Assembly (NCBI GenBank): GCA_007570785.1
Contig: ML660201.1
Coordinates: 46,614,949 to 46,678,948, forward strand
DNA: 64,000 nt
Source: Antilocapra americana
Lineage: Eukaryota; Chordata; Mammalia; Artiodactyla; Antilocapridae
Direction of reading: 5' to 3'
The notes below the pieces were generated by a model. That model was not told where the DNA came from. It searched no databases and saw only the letters and a program-made list of their open reading frames with translations. Shown here piece after piece: positions 51,470 to 62,524 of the stretch (positions within the stretch are counted from its first letter, which is position 1; each line of letters begins with the position of its first letter). A program made the position numbers and the translations under genes.

Positions 51470-52000
51470 GAAATGAAGATGGTTACCCGTCACGGATTTG
51501 ACTCCAGGCTCCTCGCAGATACCAAAACCTTTAGATGCTTATATCCCTTATATAACGTTGTATATATAGCATTTGTATATAACCTGTGCACATCCTTCCA
51601 TATACTCTAAATCATCTCTAGATTACTTATAGTACCTAATACAGTGTAAATATTTCTCCCTTAGTTTACACGGGGATTGGTTTCAGGACCTGACCTGAAT
51701 ACCAAAATCTGGATACTTAAGTCCTACAGTTAGTTGCATTCAGCCAACCATAGGTCAAGGGGTGGTATAGTATTTATTGAAGAGCCAAGTGTAGGTGGAC
51801 TTGGGGAGTTTAAGCCTGTGTTGTTCAAGGGTTAGCTGTAGACATAAATTCAGTGTATCACAAACTGAGCTATTAGGGAAGCACAAATTCAATGTAAATG
51901 ATATATAAATAGTTGTAGGCATATGGCAAATCCAAGTTTGCATTTTGGAACTTTCTGGATATTTTTTTCCCCGAATATTTTTGATCCATAGATGAAGAAC
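51470..52000 (+). repeat. Tigger-type DNA transposon remnants (MER2-like with a second element)
   Basis: CCTTATATAACGTTGTATAT, GTGCACATCCTTCCATATAC and AATCATCTCTAGATTACTTA match MER2. The stretch 51670-51838 (TTAAGTCCTACAGTTAGTTG ... TGTTGTTCAAGGGTTAGCTG) ends like the terminal repeat of a MER8/Tigger element on the other strand. CCGAATATTTTTGATCC at 51971-51987 looks like MER2 resuming. Non-autonomous and long dead. Confidence 0.6.
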
Positions 52001-52094
52001 ATACAGATAGAGGAGGGGCTGACTGTGTAGTCTTTTTTTTTTTTTTTTTCTTTTAAACTGGAGCTTACAAATAATAGTATCCAATAGTAAAGCA

Positions 52095-52310
52095 TTGGCT
52101 GTTGTGTGCCAGGTGTTGTTTATTCTAAGTAGTTTCTTGTGTTAGCTGAACAATTAGCACTATCTTATGAGGGTGAGAGCCATTCTTTTTCCCCCGTTGC
52201 CAGATGAGGAAGTAGAAGCTCAGAGGAGTTGAGTAACTTACTCAAAGATTGACAGTTGCTTCGTACCCTGGGCACCTGATTTCAGAAGCGTTCTCTACCA
52301 GTGCAGTGCG
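52095..52310 (+). repeat. MIR SINE
   Basis: GCTGTTGTGTGCCAGGTGTT, TTGCCAGATGAGGAAGTAGA, AGTTGAGTAACTTACTCAAA. Confidence 0.68.
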
Positions 52311-52751
52311 TCAAGTGATGCGGGCTTATCCAGTCGTCTGGGGAACAGTTGTAAGAGTTCAGAGTTAAAGAAGAATTTGTGCTGGAGTAGCCAGGGTGTC
52401 ATCTCCGGGGAGGGTGTAACTCTTGGCCTAAAAGGAGATAAAGGGGAGTGTTATGAGTAGTGTGAATCAGCCCTTGGCAGTGTTCAACTGCTTGAACACA
52501 GATAATCTTGTTTTACCTCCTTGTAGGGAAGAGAGGGTAGACAGTGTTGGTTAGCCTAGAGAAGTTAAGTGAGAGGGGAGCAATATGCTTCTGTTATAGA
52601 GTGAATATATAGGAAGTCAGATTCCAAGATGAAGTCTCGCACATGTGCTGCTTTGCCCCCCCCTTTTGCCTAATATGCCACCTAGACTTTTCCAAATCAG
52701 TCAATACTAAAATTCATTATAATCATTTTCAAAAACATAGTACATACATTT

Positions 52752-53166
52752 CATGTTGTTCAGTTGCTAAGCTCTGTCCGACTCTTTGCAACCCCATTGA
52801 CTGCAGCGTGCCAGATTTCCCTGTCCTTCACTGCCTCCTGGAGCTTGCTCAAACTCATGTCCGTTGAATTGGTGATGCCATCCAACCATCTCATCCTCTG
52901 TCGCCCCCTTCTCCTGCCCTCAATATTTCCCAGCATCAGGGTCTTTTCTGGTGAGTCAGCTGTTCATAGCAGATGCCCAAAGTATTAGAGCGTCATCAGT
53001 CCTTCCAAGGAATATTCAGGGTTGATTTCCTTTAGGATTGACTGATTTGATCTTGCTTTCTCAAGCCTTCTCCAGCCTTTTCACAGTTCAAAAGCATCAA
53101 TTCTTTGGCACTCAGCCTTCTTTATGGTCCAACTCACATCTGTACCTGACCACTGGAAAAACCATA
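52752..53166 (-). mobile_element. BovB 3'-end fragment (antisense)
   Basis: The plus strand reads as the reverse complement of the BovB 3' end also seen at 12979-13441 (for example TGTCCGACTCTTTGCAACCC and GGAATATTCAGGGTTGATTT). It is 5'-truncated at nearly the same place as that copy, near GGTTTTTCCAGT. The CATACATTT motif on both sides suggests a short target duplication. It lies in RHOA intron 1. Confidence 0.8.
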
Positions 53167-53229
53167 CATTTTATAGATTGAGACAGTGCAAAAGGATGTA
53201 TAGTTCTTAGAAGCAACCATTAAGAATTT

Positions 53230-53525
53230 CTTGTGTATTTCTTTTTTTTTTATTGTAACAAATCAAAGAAAGATTTTTTTTCTTTACATTATTGTGTTGG
53301 TTTTGCCATACATTGACATGAATCCGCCATAGGTATACATGTATTCCCCTTCCAGAACACCCCCTCCCACCTCCCTCCCGATTCCATCCCTCTGGGTCAT
53401 CCCTGTGCACCAGCCCTGAGCACCCTGTATCATGCATCAAACCTGGGTTGGCAATTGATTTCACATATAATTTACATGTTTCTATGCTGTTCTCCCATAT
53501 CATCCTACCCTCTTGTGTATTTCTT
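53230..53525 (-). mobile_element. Ruminant L1 3' UTR, antisense, 14-bp target duplication
   Basis: About 270 bp of reverse-complement L1 3' UTR follow a T run. Perfect CTTGTGTATTTCTT repeats flank it at 53230-53243 and 53512-53525. It is severely 5'-truncated. Confidence 0.92.
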
Positions 53526-54060
53526 AAGAAAAAGTCTGTGTATGTACCAATGTTTATTGTCCTTTGGTGCATGTTAATTATGTCTCTATGCCAGATTCTG
53601 TTCTGTATATCTGTACATCCCAGTAATACACAGTGGCGTGAGTGTAAATACTTAACATCTTATTTTTTAAAATTTAGTCTTATCTTTGAGATCAGTCATT
53701 AACACAGATCTTTATTTTTAATGGTTGTATAATATGCCATTTTATGGATACTTTAATTAGTCCAAAAAAGGGACACCTAAGTTGTTTCTAATCTTTTGTT
53801 AATATATTAATATAAAGCTATTACTGAAGTAAACATTCTTGAACATAAATATTTACATCCATGTGAATATATTTATGAGATAAATTCTTATAAGTAGAAT
53901 TGGCTGGTTCAAGCAGTGTATATATAGTTTATTATTTACTTATTTTGGCCACACTTTGAGGTGTGCAGGATCTTAGTTCTCTGACCAGAGATTGAACCTA
54001 TGCTACCTGCAGTGGAAATGTGGAGGCCTGACCACTGAACTGCCAGGAAATTCCCAGTAT
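53526..54060 (-). mobile_element. Old L1 fragment, antisense
   Basis: TATTTTTAATGGTTGTATAA, CACCTAAGTTGTTTCTAATC and GTAAACATTCTTGAACATAA are reverse-complement old L1, cut by CHR near 53937. Confidence 0.65.
53937..54054 (-). mobile_element. CHR-type SINE inserted in an old L1
   Basis: Antisense CHR: TTTTGGCCACACTTTGAGGT, CTGACCAGAGATTGAACC, ACTGAACTGCCAGGAAATTC. AGT.TAT...AGTTTA-like sequence on both sides suggests an imperfect target duplication. Confidence 0.84.
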
Positions 54061-55009
54061 ATGCAGTTTAAATTCTCCTATTGCCGATAACCCTAGAGAG
54101 AAATTGCTCTCTCCATTAATAGTGTGCTCTTTTTATGGCTTAATCCTTTTACTACTCAGACACTGAAATCCTTCAGTTCCACTGGGGTTTACAGTCCATT
54201 GATCTTACTACCCTTTTACTGCCCTTCAATCTTCTTTACTTCCCAGTTTCTTCCTCAGAGTTCATAGTTCATCACTGTAATCACCTCCTTTTATATATTT
54301 TTAACTCATACCCTTTCTCACTTCATCTTATCTGGCAAAACCTTGGCCCTGGTTAAATCCAACTCTTAATTTATTTTACCCTTTTACTGATTGATTGTCA
54401 GGAGCAGGAAAAAGATGCTGACTGGTCTCATTTTGAACTCATGACCCATAACCTCAAAAATGGCTCTTTCCTAAGTTAAACACTGACTAGCCATCCCACT
54501 AAGATTCCTTAGCCCATTTATTTTATTTTCAGGACAAGATGACACTACCTCCTTAGCTAAAACCTGTTTCCCTTCTCCAGCCTCAGTGTCAACCAGTGAT
54601 CTTGCTTCTTCCTTATCTGAGAAAATGGAAGCAATTAGAAGAGTCCACCACTGTATCTGCTTACCTACATTTGACTGTTAGGAGCTGCTTCTTCCTCTAA
54701 CCGTGCAGTGGTCCTTTGGGAGTCCATAGTTCATATCCAGGATTAGCCTCTCCACTTGTGTGCTACACGACAGTCTCCTCTGATCTCCTCAGAACTCTAC
54801 TTTAGCAGTTTTCTCCTCCCTTGCATCAGTTCTACACTCAGTCTATTGAGGAGACTTTCATACCCCATCTAGCAGCCACAGAGGTGGGGGGATGTAGTTT
54901 TTATTGTTGGTAGCCATTTGACCAGGAAAGAGAATGACTGATTTGAGGGAAGCACTGAGCAGTATCTGCCACACTTTCCAGACTGCTTTTTTCCCCTTGC
55001 TGGCAACAG

Positions 55010-55345
55010 TTAATATTATTGAGATATAATTCTCATGCCATACGGTTTACCCATTAAAGGTGTATCTAAATCGGTGTGTTTTAGTATATTCATTTATTTG
55101 TGGAGTCAACTTTAGAATACTTTCATCACCCTGAAAAGAAAAACTCCTATTCTCTTCAGCTATCATCATCCAGTCCCCCATCTCTAGTCCCCAGCCTTAG
55201 GCAACCACATCTCTGTGGATTTGCCTGTCCTGGATGTTTCAAGGGGAATCACAGTATCTGGTCTTTAGTGACTGGCTTCCTTTATTTAGCACAAAGTTTT
55301 CAAGGTTCGTCCATACTGTAACATGTATTTTCTAACTCGAAAGAG
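55010..55345 (-). mobile_element. Old L1 3' end, antisense
   Basis: TATTGAGATATAATTCTCAT, AATACTTTCATCACCCTGAA, GTCCTGGATGTTTCAAGGGG, TTTCAAGGTTCGTCCATACT. Confidence 0.78.
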
Positions 55346-55779
55346 CGTTTTATCCTACCTTCCTCAGTGCCCTCATCTCCATCTACCACAGTGTGGCCAA
55401 CTGAATCCTTGCAGTGGGGCCAGTGTGATCCTCACCTGTGGCCAGTTGAGAAGTGTTTAGCCCTGTGCTGCTGGAGACCTGACGGCTGTGTCCGTGCCCT
55501 TTTTGCTAGTCGTGTAATACGGAGCATTTCCTTGAAATGCTCTTTCTCTTGGTGCTGGTTCTATCGTAGCTTTCTGACTTCTCCGCTCAAAAAATCTCAC
55601 TTCTTCAAATCCACCTCTTTCGTGTTGCTAGCAGTCTTTGTGAATAGATCACTGTCTCCCTATTCCACACACTTGAAGGCTGTGCTGTTTTTACCTGTAA
55701 TTAGAACTTAGCCTGAGTGCCAGTCTTTTTCTTCAGGTTGGGAGAAAATGTGTGTCAGGTTAGAAAAAAGCACTCTCAG

Positions 55780-56270
55780 ACCCTCACCATGGTCTTCTAA
55801 TTTCTATCCTCATTTCACCTCCTAGCCATTTTTCATGCTGCTGCAAAGCTCTCTTTGTTAGTCATAGATCTGATGGTGCCATTCCACTGGTTTTCTCTTG
55901 TTTACAGAGTAGAAATCAGGTTGCCATAAATGACATTCTGGATCTTTCAGTCTAACCATCACTCATCTTTCTAGCTTTATTGTCTTCTCTTTGACTGCTC
56001 TTGTTTAAGGTCATTTGCTCAGGCTGTTCTGTCATGTTAGAAAGTATTCCTGAGCCACCACCTCTCTCTCAGCTCCTCCCAAGGGACTAATCCTCATTCT
56101 TCCAGGTCTGGGTCAGATGTTAGATTTTGTGAAGCCCTCTGGCAGAATTGCTTGCTTTTCTCTCCATTTAAACCAGAGAGCATATGCTCTTAAACGTTTA
56201 TTGCTGTGTTGTTTTCTGTAAGGGTGTTTTTCAGTGTCTGCTCTCTAGCACCTCCGATAGAGAATGGCCC
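55780..56270 (+). repeat. L2 LINE 3' end
   Basis: GCTGCTGCAAAGCTCTCTTT-like text, GCTCAGGCTGTTCTGTCATG, TTCTTCCAGGTCTGGGTCAG, GAAGCCCTCTGGCAGAATTG read as a diverged L2 3' end. Confidence 0.55.
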
Positions 56271-56279
56271 ATAGAAAAC

Positions 56280-58010
56280 TATTGGTTTGGGTTAGACTGA
56301 TCAAGGGAAAGGGAAATAAGAATTGAGACAAGGCCCCTGGATCTGGCAGGGAGGTGATCACCATTGTGCTGCAGTAGTAAGAGTGTAGGTACTAAAGGAT
56401 GTAAGAGTAACTAACTGGGGATTGGATGGGAGTGCCTTCTAGAATTTATCTTTAAATGACCTGATACTTTTCTGTGATGTTGTCCAGAAAAATCTGTAAC
56501 ATGACATCCTTGTAGCATGCAAAAAAACAGAACCCTGGATAAGAATCCTGTGTCTACCAGATAGCCATGGGATAATTGTTTAGAATCATCATGTCTAGTA
56601 GACTTTCTGTGATGATGGATGTATTGTGTATCTCCCTGTCCATACAGTAGTCATATGTGGCTGACGAGAGTTTGAGATGTGGCCAGTATGACCAAAGAAG
56701 TGAGTTTTTCAATTTAATTAAAATATTAAGGAGTTAATCACAACGCGACTATGGCTGTCATGTTGGGTGTTGAAAGTGTAACAGTACCAGTTTTGGGAGT
56801 AAACGCAAACCAAACATTCTGTCTCATATTCATGCTTCAGGCAATGACTCTGCTTCTCTGAACATTTTTTTCATTGTTTTTGTATTCCAATTGATAACTG
56901 TTGTTGAACTCTTTGACTTCCTTCCTGCTTATGAATAATTTAGATACGAGAGAAGTCTTACTTAAACATGTTGAGAGCTTCACTAGTACTTTCTTTCAAA
57001 GTCAGGTTGAAGTCAAGTTTTTATTTCTCTTGTGTAGCAGCCAGTGTGGTAAATTATATGATGGCTTTCGTTCATTCATTCAGCAAACACACATGGAGAG
57101 CCTGCTAGTGTCTGGCTTAGCCTTGGTCATTTAAAAATGAGTAAAACTGTCCCTGTTCTAAGTTAGCTTTCAGTCAGTAGGAGGAGTCTTACTTGTGTCT
57201 GACTCTTTGCCACTCCATGGACTGTAGGCCGCCAGGTTCTTCTGTCCCTCTGTCCAAGGAATTTCCCAGGCAAGAATACTGGAATGGGTTGCTATTTCCT
57301 ACTCTAAGCGACCTTCCCAACCGAGGGGTTGAACCCACGTTTCCTTTTGTCTCCTGCGTTGGCAGGCGGATTCTTCACCACTGCACCACCTGGGAAGCCC
57401 CTTATTTAAATGAGAATGATAAATAGGTATGAGGATATTTATAAAGGAGATTGTGTGGAAAAGGAAATGGAGGAAGAGATCAGGAAAGAAGTAACTTTGT
57501 CATCTTGAAAGGTAAATATTTGATAGAGAAGAGGTGGGGAGGCTTCTTGGGCAGAAGGAAAGTGTATACAGGACCAGAATAGGCTTTTACTGTTTACAGA
57601 ATTTTATCATGGTGCAAATGTTAATGGAATAGACTTAGAGTGAATTGGATCCTTTATATCTTTACTGTCAGAAGGTTGTTGGAGAACATTGCTTCTGCAG
57701 TGCAGTACTTAAAAACCCAAGTGTGTGTGTGTGTGAGTGACCTTGTGATCCAGGATTAAATTTCTAAACTTTGATCCATAAACTGATTTTCTGTCCTGTG
57801 ACCCTTCTTACCTAATTCTAGCTGAAGTCCTCGTTCCATTAACTTAATTGCTTAGTAAAGCCAACTTTTTAGGAAGTTAGGCGTTATTAACTGTTGGTAT
57901 GTAAACATATATAGGTGCTTACTATATTGTTGTTGAAATGTCTCTTGAATCCTGAAGGTACCCTAGTTCTTCAGGCAAGTTCTACTTGCCTTTGTTGTGG
58001 ATAAAGTATA
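56280..58010. other. RHOA intron 1, no gene
   Basis: Apart from the Bov-tA at 57188-57404 and a short TG run at 57719, nothing is recognised. Confidence 0.5.
57188..57404 (-). mobile_element. Bov-tA SINE
   Basis: Reverse complement of Bov-tA: TTGTGTCTGACTCTTTGCCA at the left and ACTGCACCACCTGGGAAGCC at the right. Confidence 0.88.
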
Positions 58011-58076
58011 AATAAGAACCTGGCAGACTATGGTCCATGGGGTCACAAGAGTCTGACACGACTTTGACTTAACACG

Positions 58077-58356
58077 GAGAAGGCGATGGCACCCCACTCT
58101 AGTATTCTTGCCTGGAAAAGCCCATGGACAGAGGAGCCGGGTAGGCCGCAGTCCATAGGGTCACGAAGAGTCAGACACGACTGACTGACTTCACTTTCAC
58201 TTTTCACTTTCATGCACTGGAGAAGGAAATGGCAACCCACTCCAGTGTTCTTGCCTGGAGACTCCCAGGGACCGGGGAGCCTGGTGGGCTGCTGTCTATG
58301 GGGTTGCACAGAGTCAGACACAACTAAAGCCGCTGCAGCAGCAGCAGTGACTTAAC
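58077..58356 (+). mobile_element. Bov-A2 SINE (dimer), full length
   Basis: Both monomers, the CACTTTTCACTTTCATGC linker and the GCAGCAGCAGC tail are present. A Bov-tA-like terminal fragment of about 60 bp (58015-58075) lies immediately before it. Confidence 0.92.
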
Positions 58357-58359
58357 AGC

Positions 58360-58904
58360 ATTGTTCCAGATAAACTGTAATTAAGCTGTGTTTCTTAAAA
58401 TCCCAGATCAGTGATATTTGCAACAGTTTGCTAGCTACACTCACTTATCACTCTGGGCTCTTTGAAGAACTGCTCGGTTAAGTTTTTCACTGTTCTTCAT
58501 TAAGTAAAATTTTCACTTTGATTCCTCATTTTCCCCTTTGATTTTCTCTTTCATATTAATAACCTTGACTTTATTCCTGAAAGAGTTTTATTTAGTTTCT
58601 CTAAGGCCACCACTGTAACTCTTCCTTGAAATCCTGAACCTAGGATAGGCCATATGTTTTTCCAGTCTGACTTTTGTTTGATCTATATTTTTTTGTTACA
58701 TGTTGTCTGTTCCAAAGTGAAACAGATTAGATTTCCTAAATCCTGACAGGAGCTGTCAGCCTGATTGCTTCTGATAGCCAGCCTGTGGTCACTATAATAG
58801 AATGCAGACACCAGCCTATAAAGAAAAAAAAAAGCCTCCTTTTGTTTTGCAAAACTGATTTACTTGTGTCTTCTAAATCAGTGTGAAGACTGGGGTCTAC
58901 TGAT
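58360..58904. other. RHOA intron 1, nothing recognised
   Basis: Short unassigned AT-rich sequence between the Bov-A2 and the old L1. Confidence 0.5.
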
Positions 58905-58941
58905 ACCTTTTTTTTAATTACACAGAACATAAAATTTACCT

Positions 58942-59901
58942 TCTTAGCCTTTAAAAAAATATATTTATTTATTTATTTATTGGTATTGATTAACTCAATA
59001 CCAGGAAAACAAACAACCCAATCAAAAAGTAGGGAAAAGACCTAAGCACATATTTCTCCAAAGAAGACATATAGATGGCTAACAAACACATGAAAAGATG
59101 CTCAGCACTGCTCATTGTTAGAGAAATGCAAATCAAAACCACAATGAGATATCACCTCACACCGGTTAGAATGGCCATCATCAAAAAGTCAACAAACAAT
59201 AAATGCTGGAGAGGGTATGGAGAAAAGGGAACGCTCTTGCACTGTTGGTGGGAATGTAGATTGATACAGCCACTATGGAAGACGGTATGGAGATTCCTTA
59301 AAAACCTAGGAATAAAACCACCATATGACCCAGCAATCCCACTCCTAGGTATATACCCTAGGTTGAAAAAGACACATATCCCATTGTTCACCGCAGCACT
59401 ATTTACAATAGCTAGAACATGGAAGCAACCTAGATGCCCATCAACAGATGAATGGATAAAGAAGTGGTGGTACATATACACAATGGAATATTACTCAGCC
59501 ATAAAAAGGAACATGTTTGAATCAGTTCTGATGAGGTGGATGAACCTAGAACCTAGTATGCAGAGTGAAGTGAGTCAGAAAGAGAAAAATAAACATATTG
59601 TATTCTAACGCTCATACATGGAATCCAGGAAAATGGTTCTGAAGAATTTATTTACAGGGCAGCAATGGAGAAACAGACATAGAGAATAGACTTAAGGACA
59701 TGGGGAGAGAGGAGAGGGTGAGATGTATAGAAAGAGTATCATGGAAACTTAAATATAAAAATATTTATTTACTTGACAACTCTGAGTCTTAGTTGCAGCT
59801 TGTGGGATCTGGTTCCCTGACCAGGGATCAAACCCAGGCCCCCTGCATTGGGAGCTTGGTGTCTTAGCCCCTGGACCACCAGGGAAGTCCCCATCTTAGC
59901 C
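58942..59901 (-). mobile_element. CHR-type SINE split by a ruminant L1
   Basis: The A-rich tail end (58950-58981) and the rest of an antisense CHR (59756-59893, TTAGTTGCAGCTTGTGGGAT to GGACCACCAGGGAAGTCC) flank the L1 at 58982-59755. TCTTAGCC at 58942-58949 and 59894-59901 is the target duplication of the CHR. Confidence 0.83.
58982..59755 (+). mobile_element. Ruminant L1 3' end (ORF2 C-terminus and 3' UTR)
   Basis: The open frame 59075-59608 (177 codons) shows L1 ORF2 C-terminal hallmarks: [80 protein letters not shown]. It continues as a typical ruminant L1 3' UTR (GGGCAGCAATGGAGAAACAG). It lacks the reverse-transcriptase catalytic domain, so it is a dead 5'-truncated copy. Confidence 0.9.
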
Positions 59902-59945
59902 GTGTTCAGTTCAGGGGTATTAAATATTATTACATTCATGTCAAG

Positions 59946-60045
59946 AGTTCCATGGTGGCTTCATGGTTAGGATTCCAGGCTTTCATCGCCCTGCCCCAGG
60001 TTCAGTCCCTGGGTGGGAAATAAAGATCCTGCAAGCCAAATAAAA
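59946..60045 (+). mobile_element. CHR-type SINE, diverged
   Basis: GTTCCATGGTGGCTTCATGG head, GGTTCAGTCCCTGGGTGGGA, tail GCCAAATAAAACTC. It is inserted in an antisense old L1. Confidence 0.72.
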
Positions 60046-61677
60046 CTCACATTGTTGTGCTCCCGTCACTACCATTTATTCCCATAACTCTTTTTGTCTT
60101 GTAAATCTGAAAATCTACAGACCCATTTAGTATTAATCCTCCGTTCTCTTGTCCCCATGGACCTAGGCAAACACCACTCATTCCCCTTTGTGTCTTTATG
60201 ATTTTAACTAAAACATAAGTGGAATCATATATTTATTTTTTTGTGACTTGCTTATTTCAGTTGGCATAATGTCCTCCATGTTGTAGCACATTGAGAATTT
60301 CCTTCCTTCTCTGAAGCTGAATAATTTGTTGTGTGTATATACCACAGTTTATGTGTCTGTACTTGGGTTGCTTTTGTGTTTTAGCTATTGTGAATAATAT
60401 TGCTATGAACATGATTGTGCAAATATCTCATCAAGGTTCTGCTTTTCAGTTATTTGATGTATATACCCAGAAGTGGAATGCTGGGTCATATGATAATTCT
60501 GTTTTTAATGTTTTGAGAGGCCTCTGTACTGTTTTTCGTAGTGGCTGTAGCATTTTGCACCCCTGTGTAACACTTGTTTTCTTTGTCTTTTTTTTAATAT
60601 TGGCCATCCAAATAGATGTGAGGTGGTATTTAATTGTAGTTTTGATTTGTATTTCCTTAATAATTTGTGATGTTGACCATCTTTTTCATGAACTTATTGG
60701 CCATTTGTATTATCTTCTGTTGCCCAGTTTTGAATTGGGTTGTTTCTTTTTTTGCTATTTAATTTTAGGAGTTCTATGTATATTCTGGATATTAATCTCA
60801 TATCAGATAACGTGGTTTGCAAATACTGTCTCCTCAAAAGTAGGTCATCTTTTTACTTTCTGATGGTGCTCTTTGAGATACAAAAGTTTTTAATTTTGAT
60901 GAAATTCAATTTTAAGTTTTTTTTTTTTAACTGACTTTGCTTGTGATGTCATATCCAAGAAATTATTGTTAAATCCAATGACAAGATTTTTCCCCAGTAT
61001 TTTAAGGTTTTTATAGTTTTCCTCTTTTACCTGTTTTAGTTAACTTTGTTTATTGTGTAAACTCAGAGTCTGGACTTTTGCATGTGAATATCTAGGTCCC
61101 CCAGCACTGTTTACTGGAATGACTGTCCTTTGCTCATAGAATGGTCTTGGCCCCTTATTATAAATCAGCTGACCATATATGTGAAGGTTTGCTTCTGATC
61201 TCTCTTCTATTTATCTGTATGTCTGTCTGTATACTAGTACAGCATTGCCTTTTGGTTTACTACCGTAGCTTTGTGGTGAGTTTTGAAAGTAGGAAATCCT
61301 CCAACTTAATTTTTCTTTTTCAATATTGTTTTGGCTAGTCTGAGTCCCTTATTTCTATATGAATTTTAGGAGCAGCTTCTTAATTTCTGGCAAAGAACCC
61401 TGCTGAGATTTTGCTAAGGAATGCGTTGAATGTATAGATCTGTTTGAGAAAGATCAATTTGAGGAGCATCGCCACCTATCCTCAGATGTGCCGTGACCAC
61501 AGATGTCTTTCCATTTATCTAAATCACCTTTCTTTTTTGCAACCCACTCTCCCAACTTTCTTTTTCTCCATACTTGTACCCAGAACCACAGACATTGAGT
61601 TAAAGGTAAAGAAGCCTTGTCTTCCACCACTTTGTGGAAAATAAAAGGAAAATTGCCAGAAATAGGAAGTACTTAAG

Positions 61678-61845
61678 TAGTGCTTTTATAGACTGTTTCC
61701 TTTATATGAACACATCTAACTCTCATAACTGCCCTACGGGATAGAGCCTATATTCTTATTTTACAGAAAAAGAAATTGAATCACAGAAAGACTAACTTGT
61801 CCATAGTCACAGCTAACCAGTAAGGGGCAGAACAAGGAACTGAAC
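61678..61845 (+). repeat. MIR SINE
   Basis: CTCTCATAACTGCCCTACGG, TTTTACAGAAAAAGAAATTG, AGTCACAGCTAACCAGTAAG. Confidence 0.75.
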
Positions 61846-62242
61846 TAATGAACAAATTTGTTCCACAGACTGTATTCCTAAACACGCTATTCTCACCCTC
61901 CTCTCTCCCCCAACAAGCATCAGGAAGCAATTGTGCAGGTTTTAGTATCCTTTTCTCTTTTGCCTCTTCAAGCAAATCTTGGTGATATTGTGAAAGTCAG
62001 TTAATCGGTAACTCAGAGTGATTGATTACTCTGAATCATTTCTCCTTAACTGAGTTTTTGATATATTTGATCAAAAGTCTTGGTACATTTGAGTTGCTGT
62101 AAAGTCATTGATTTAGTTCTAGTTTGTCTTAGTCTCTTTACTCTCATTAGGAGATAGATGATGTCAAGAAAGGGTAGCAGCTTTGACTTTCAGGAAGCTC
62201 TGCTACAATTAGACTGATAAGTGGTAGCCAGCTGTTTTCACT

Positions 62243-62521
62243 AGAGAAGGCAGTGGCACCCCACTCCAGTACTCTTGCCTGGAAAAATCCCATAGGCAGA
62301 GGAGCCTGGTGGGCTGCAGTCCATGGGGTCTCGAAGAGTCGAACACGACTGAGCAACTTTACTTTCACTTTTCACTTTCATGCATTGGAGAAGGAAATGG
62401 CAACCCACTCCAATGTTCTTGCCTGGAGAATCCCAGGGACGGTGGAGCCTGGTGGGCTGCTGTCTATGGGGTCGCACAGAGTCGGACACAACTGAAGCGG
62501 CTTAGCAGCAGCAGCAGCAGC
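62243..62521 (+). mobile_element. Bov-A2 SINE with extended (AGC)n tail
   Basis: Dimeric Bov-A2 sequence ends in a run of six or so CAG/AGC units (62500-62521). Such tails commonly become trinucleotide microsatellites in ruminants. Confidence 0.92.
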
Positions 62522-62524
62522 TCT

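Larger units (their letters stand above)
58905..61450 (-). mobile_element. Long old L1, antisense, interrupted three times
   Basis: The L1 3' end starts at 58905 (CAGAACATAAAATTTACCTT) and resumes at 59894 after the CHR/L1 nest. It is broken again by a CHR at 59946-60045. It then runs on through GGAATCATATATTTATTTTT, TAATATTGCTATGAACATGA, GGATATTAATCTCATATCAG and GTTTACTACCGTAGCTTTGT to about 61450. Every frame is broken. Confidence 0.8.

Noticed and set aside
59075..59608. 177-codon open frame as a host gene
   Set aside because: It is the C-terminus of L1 ORF2, without the catalytic domain.
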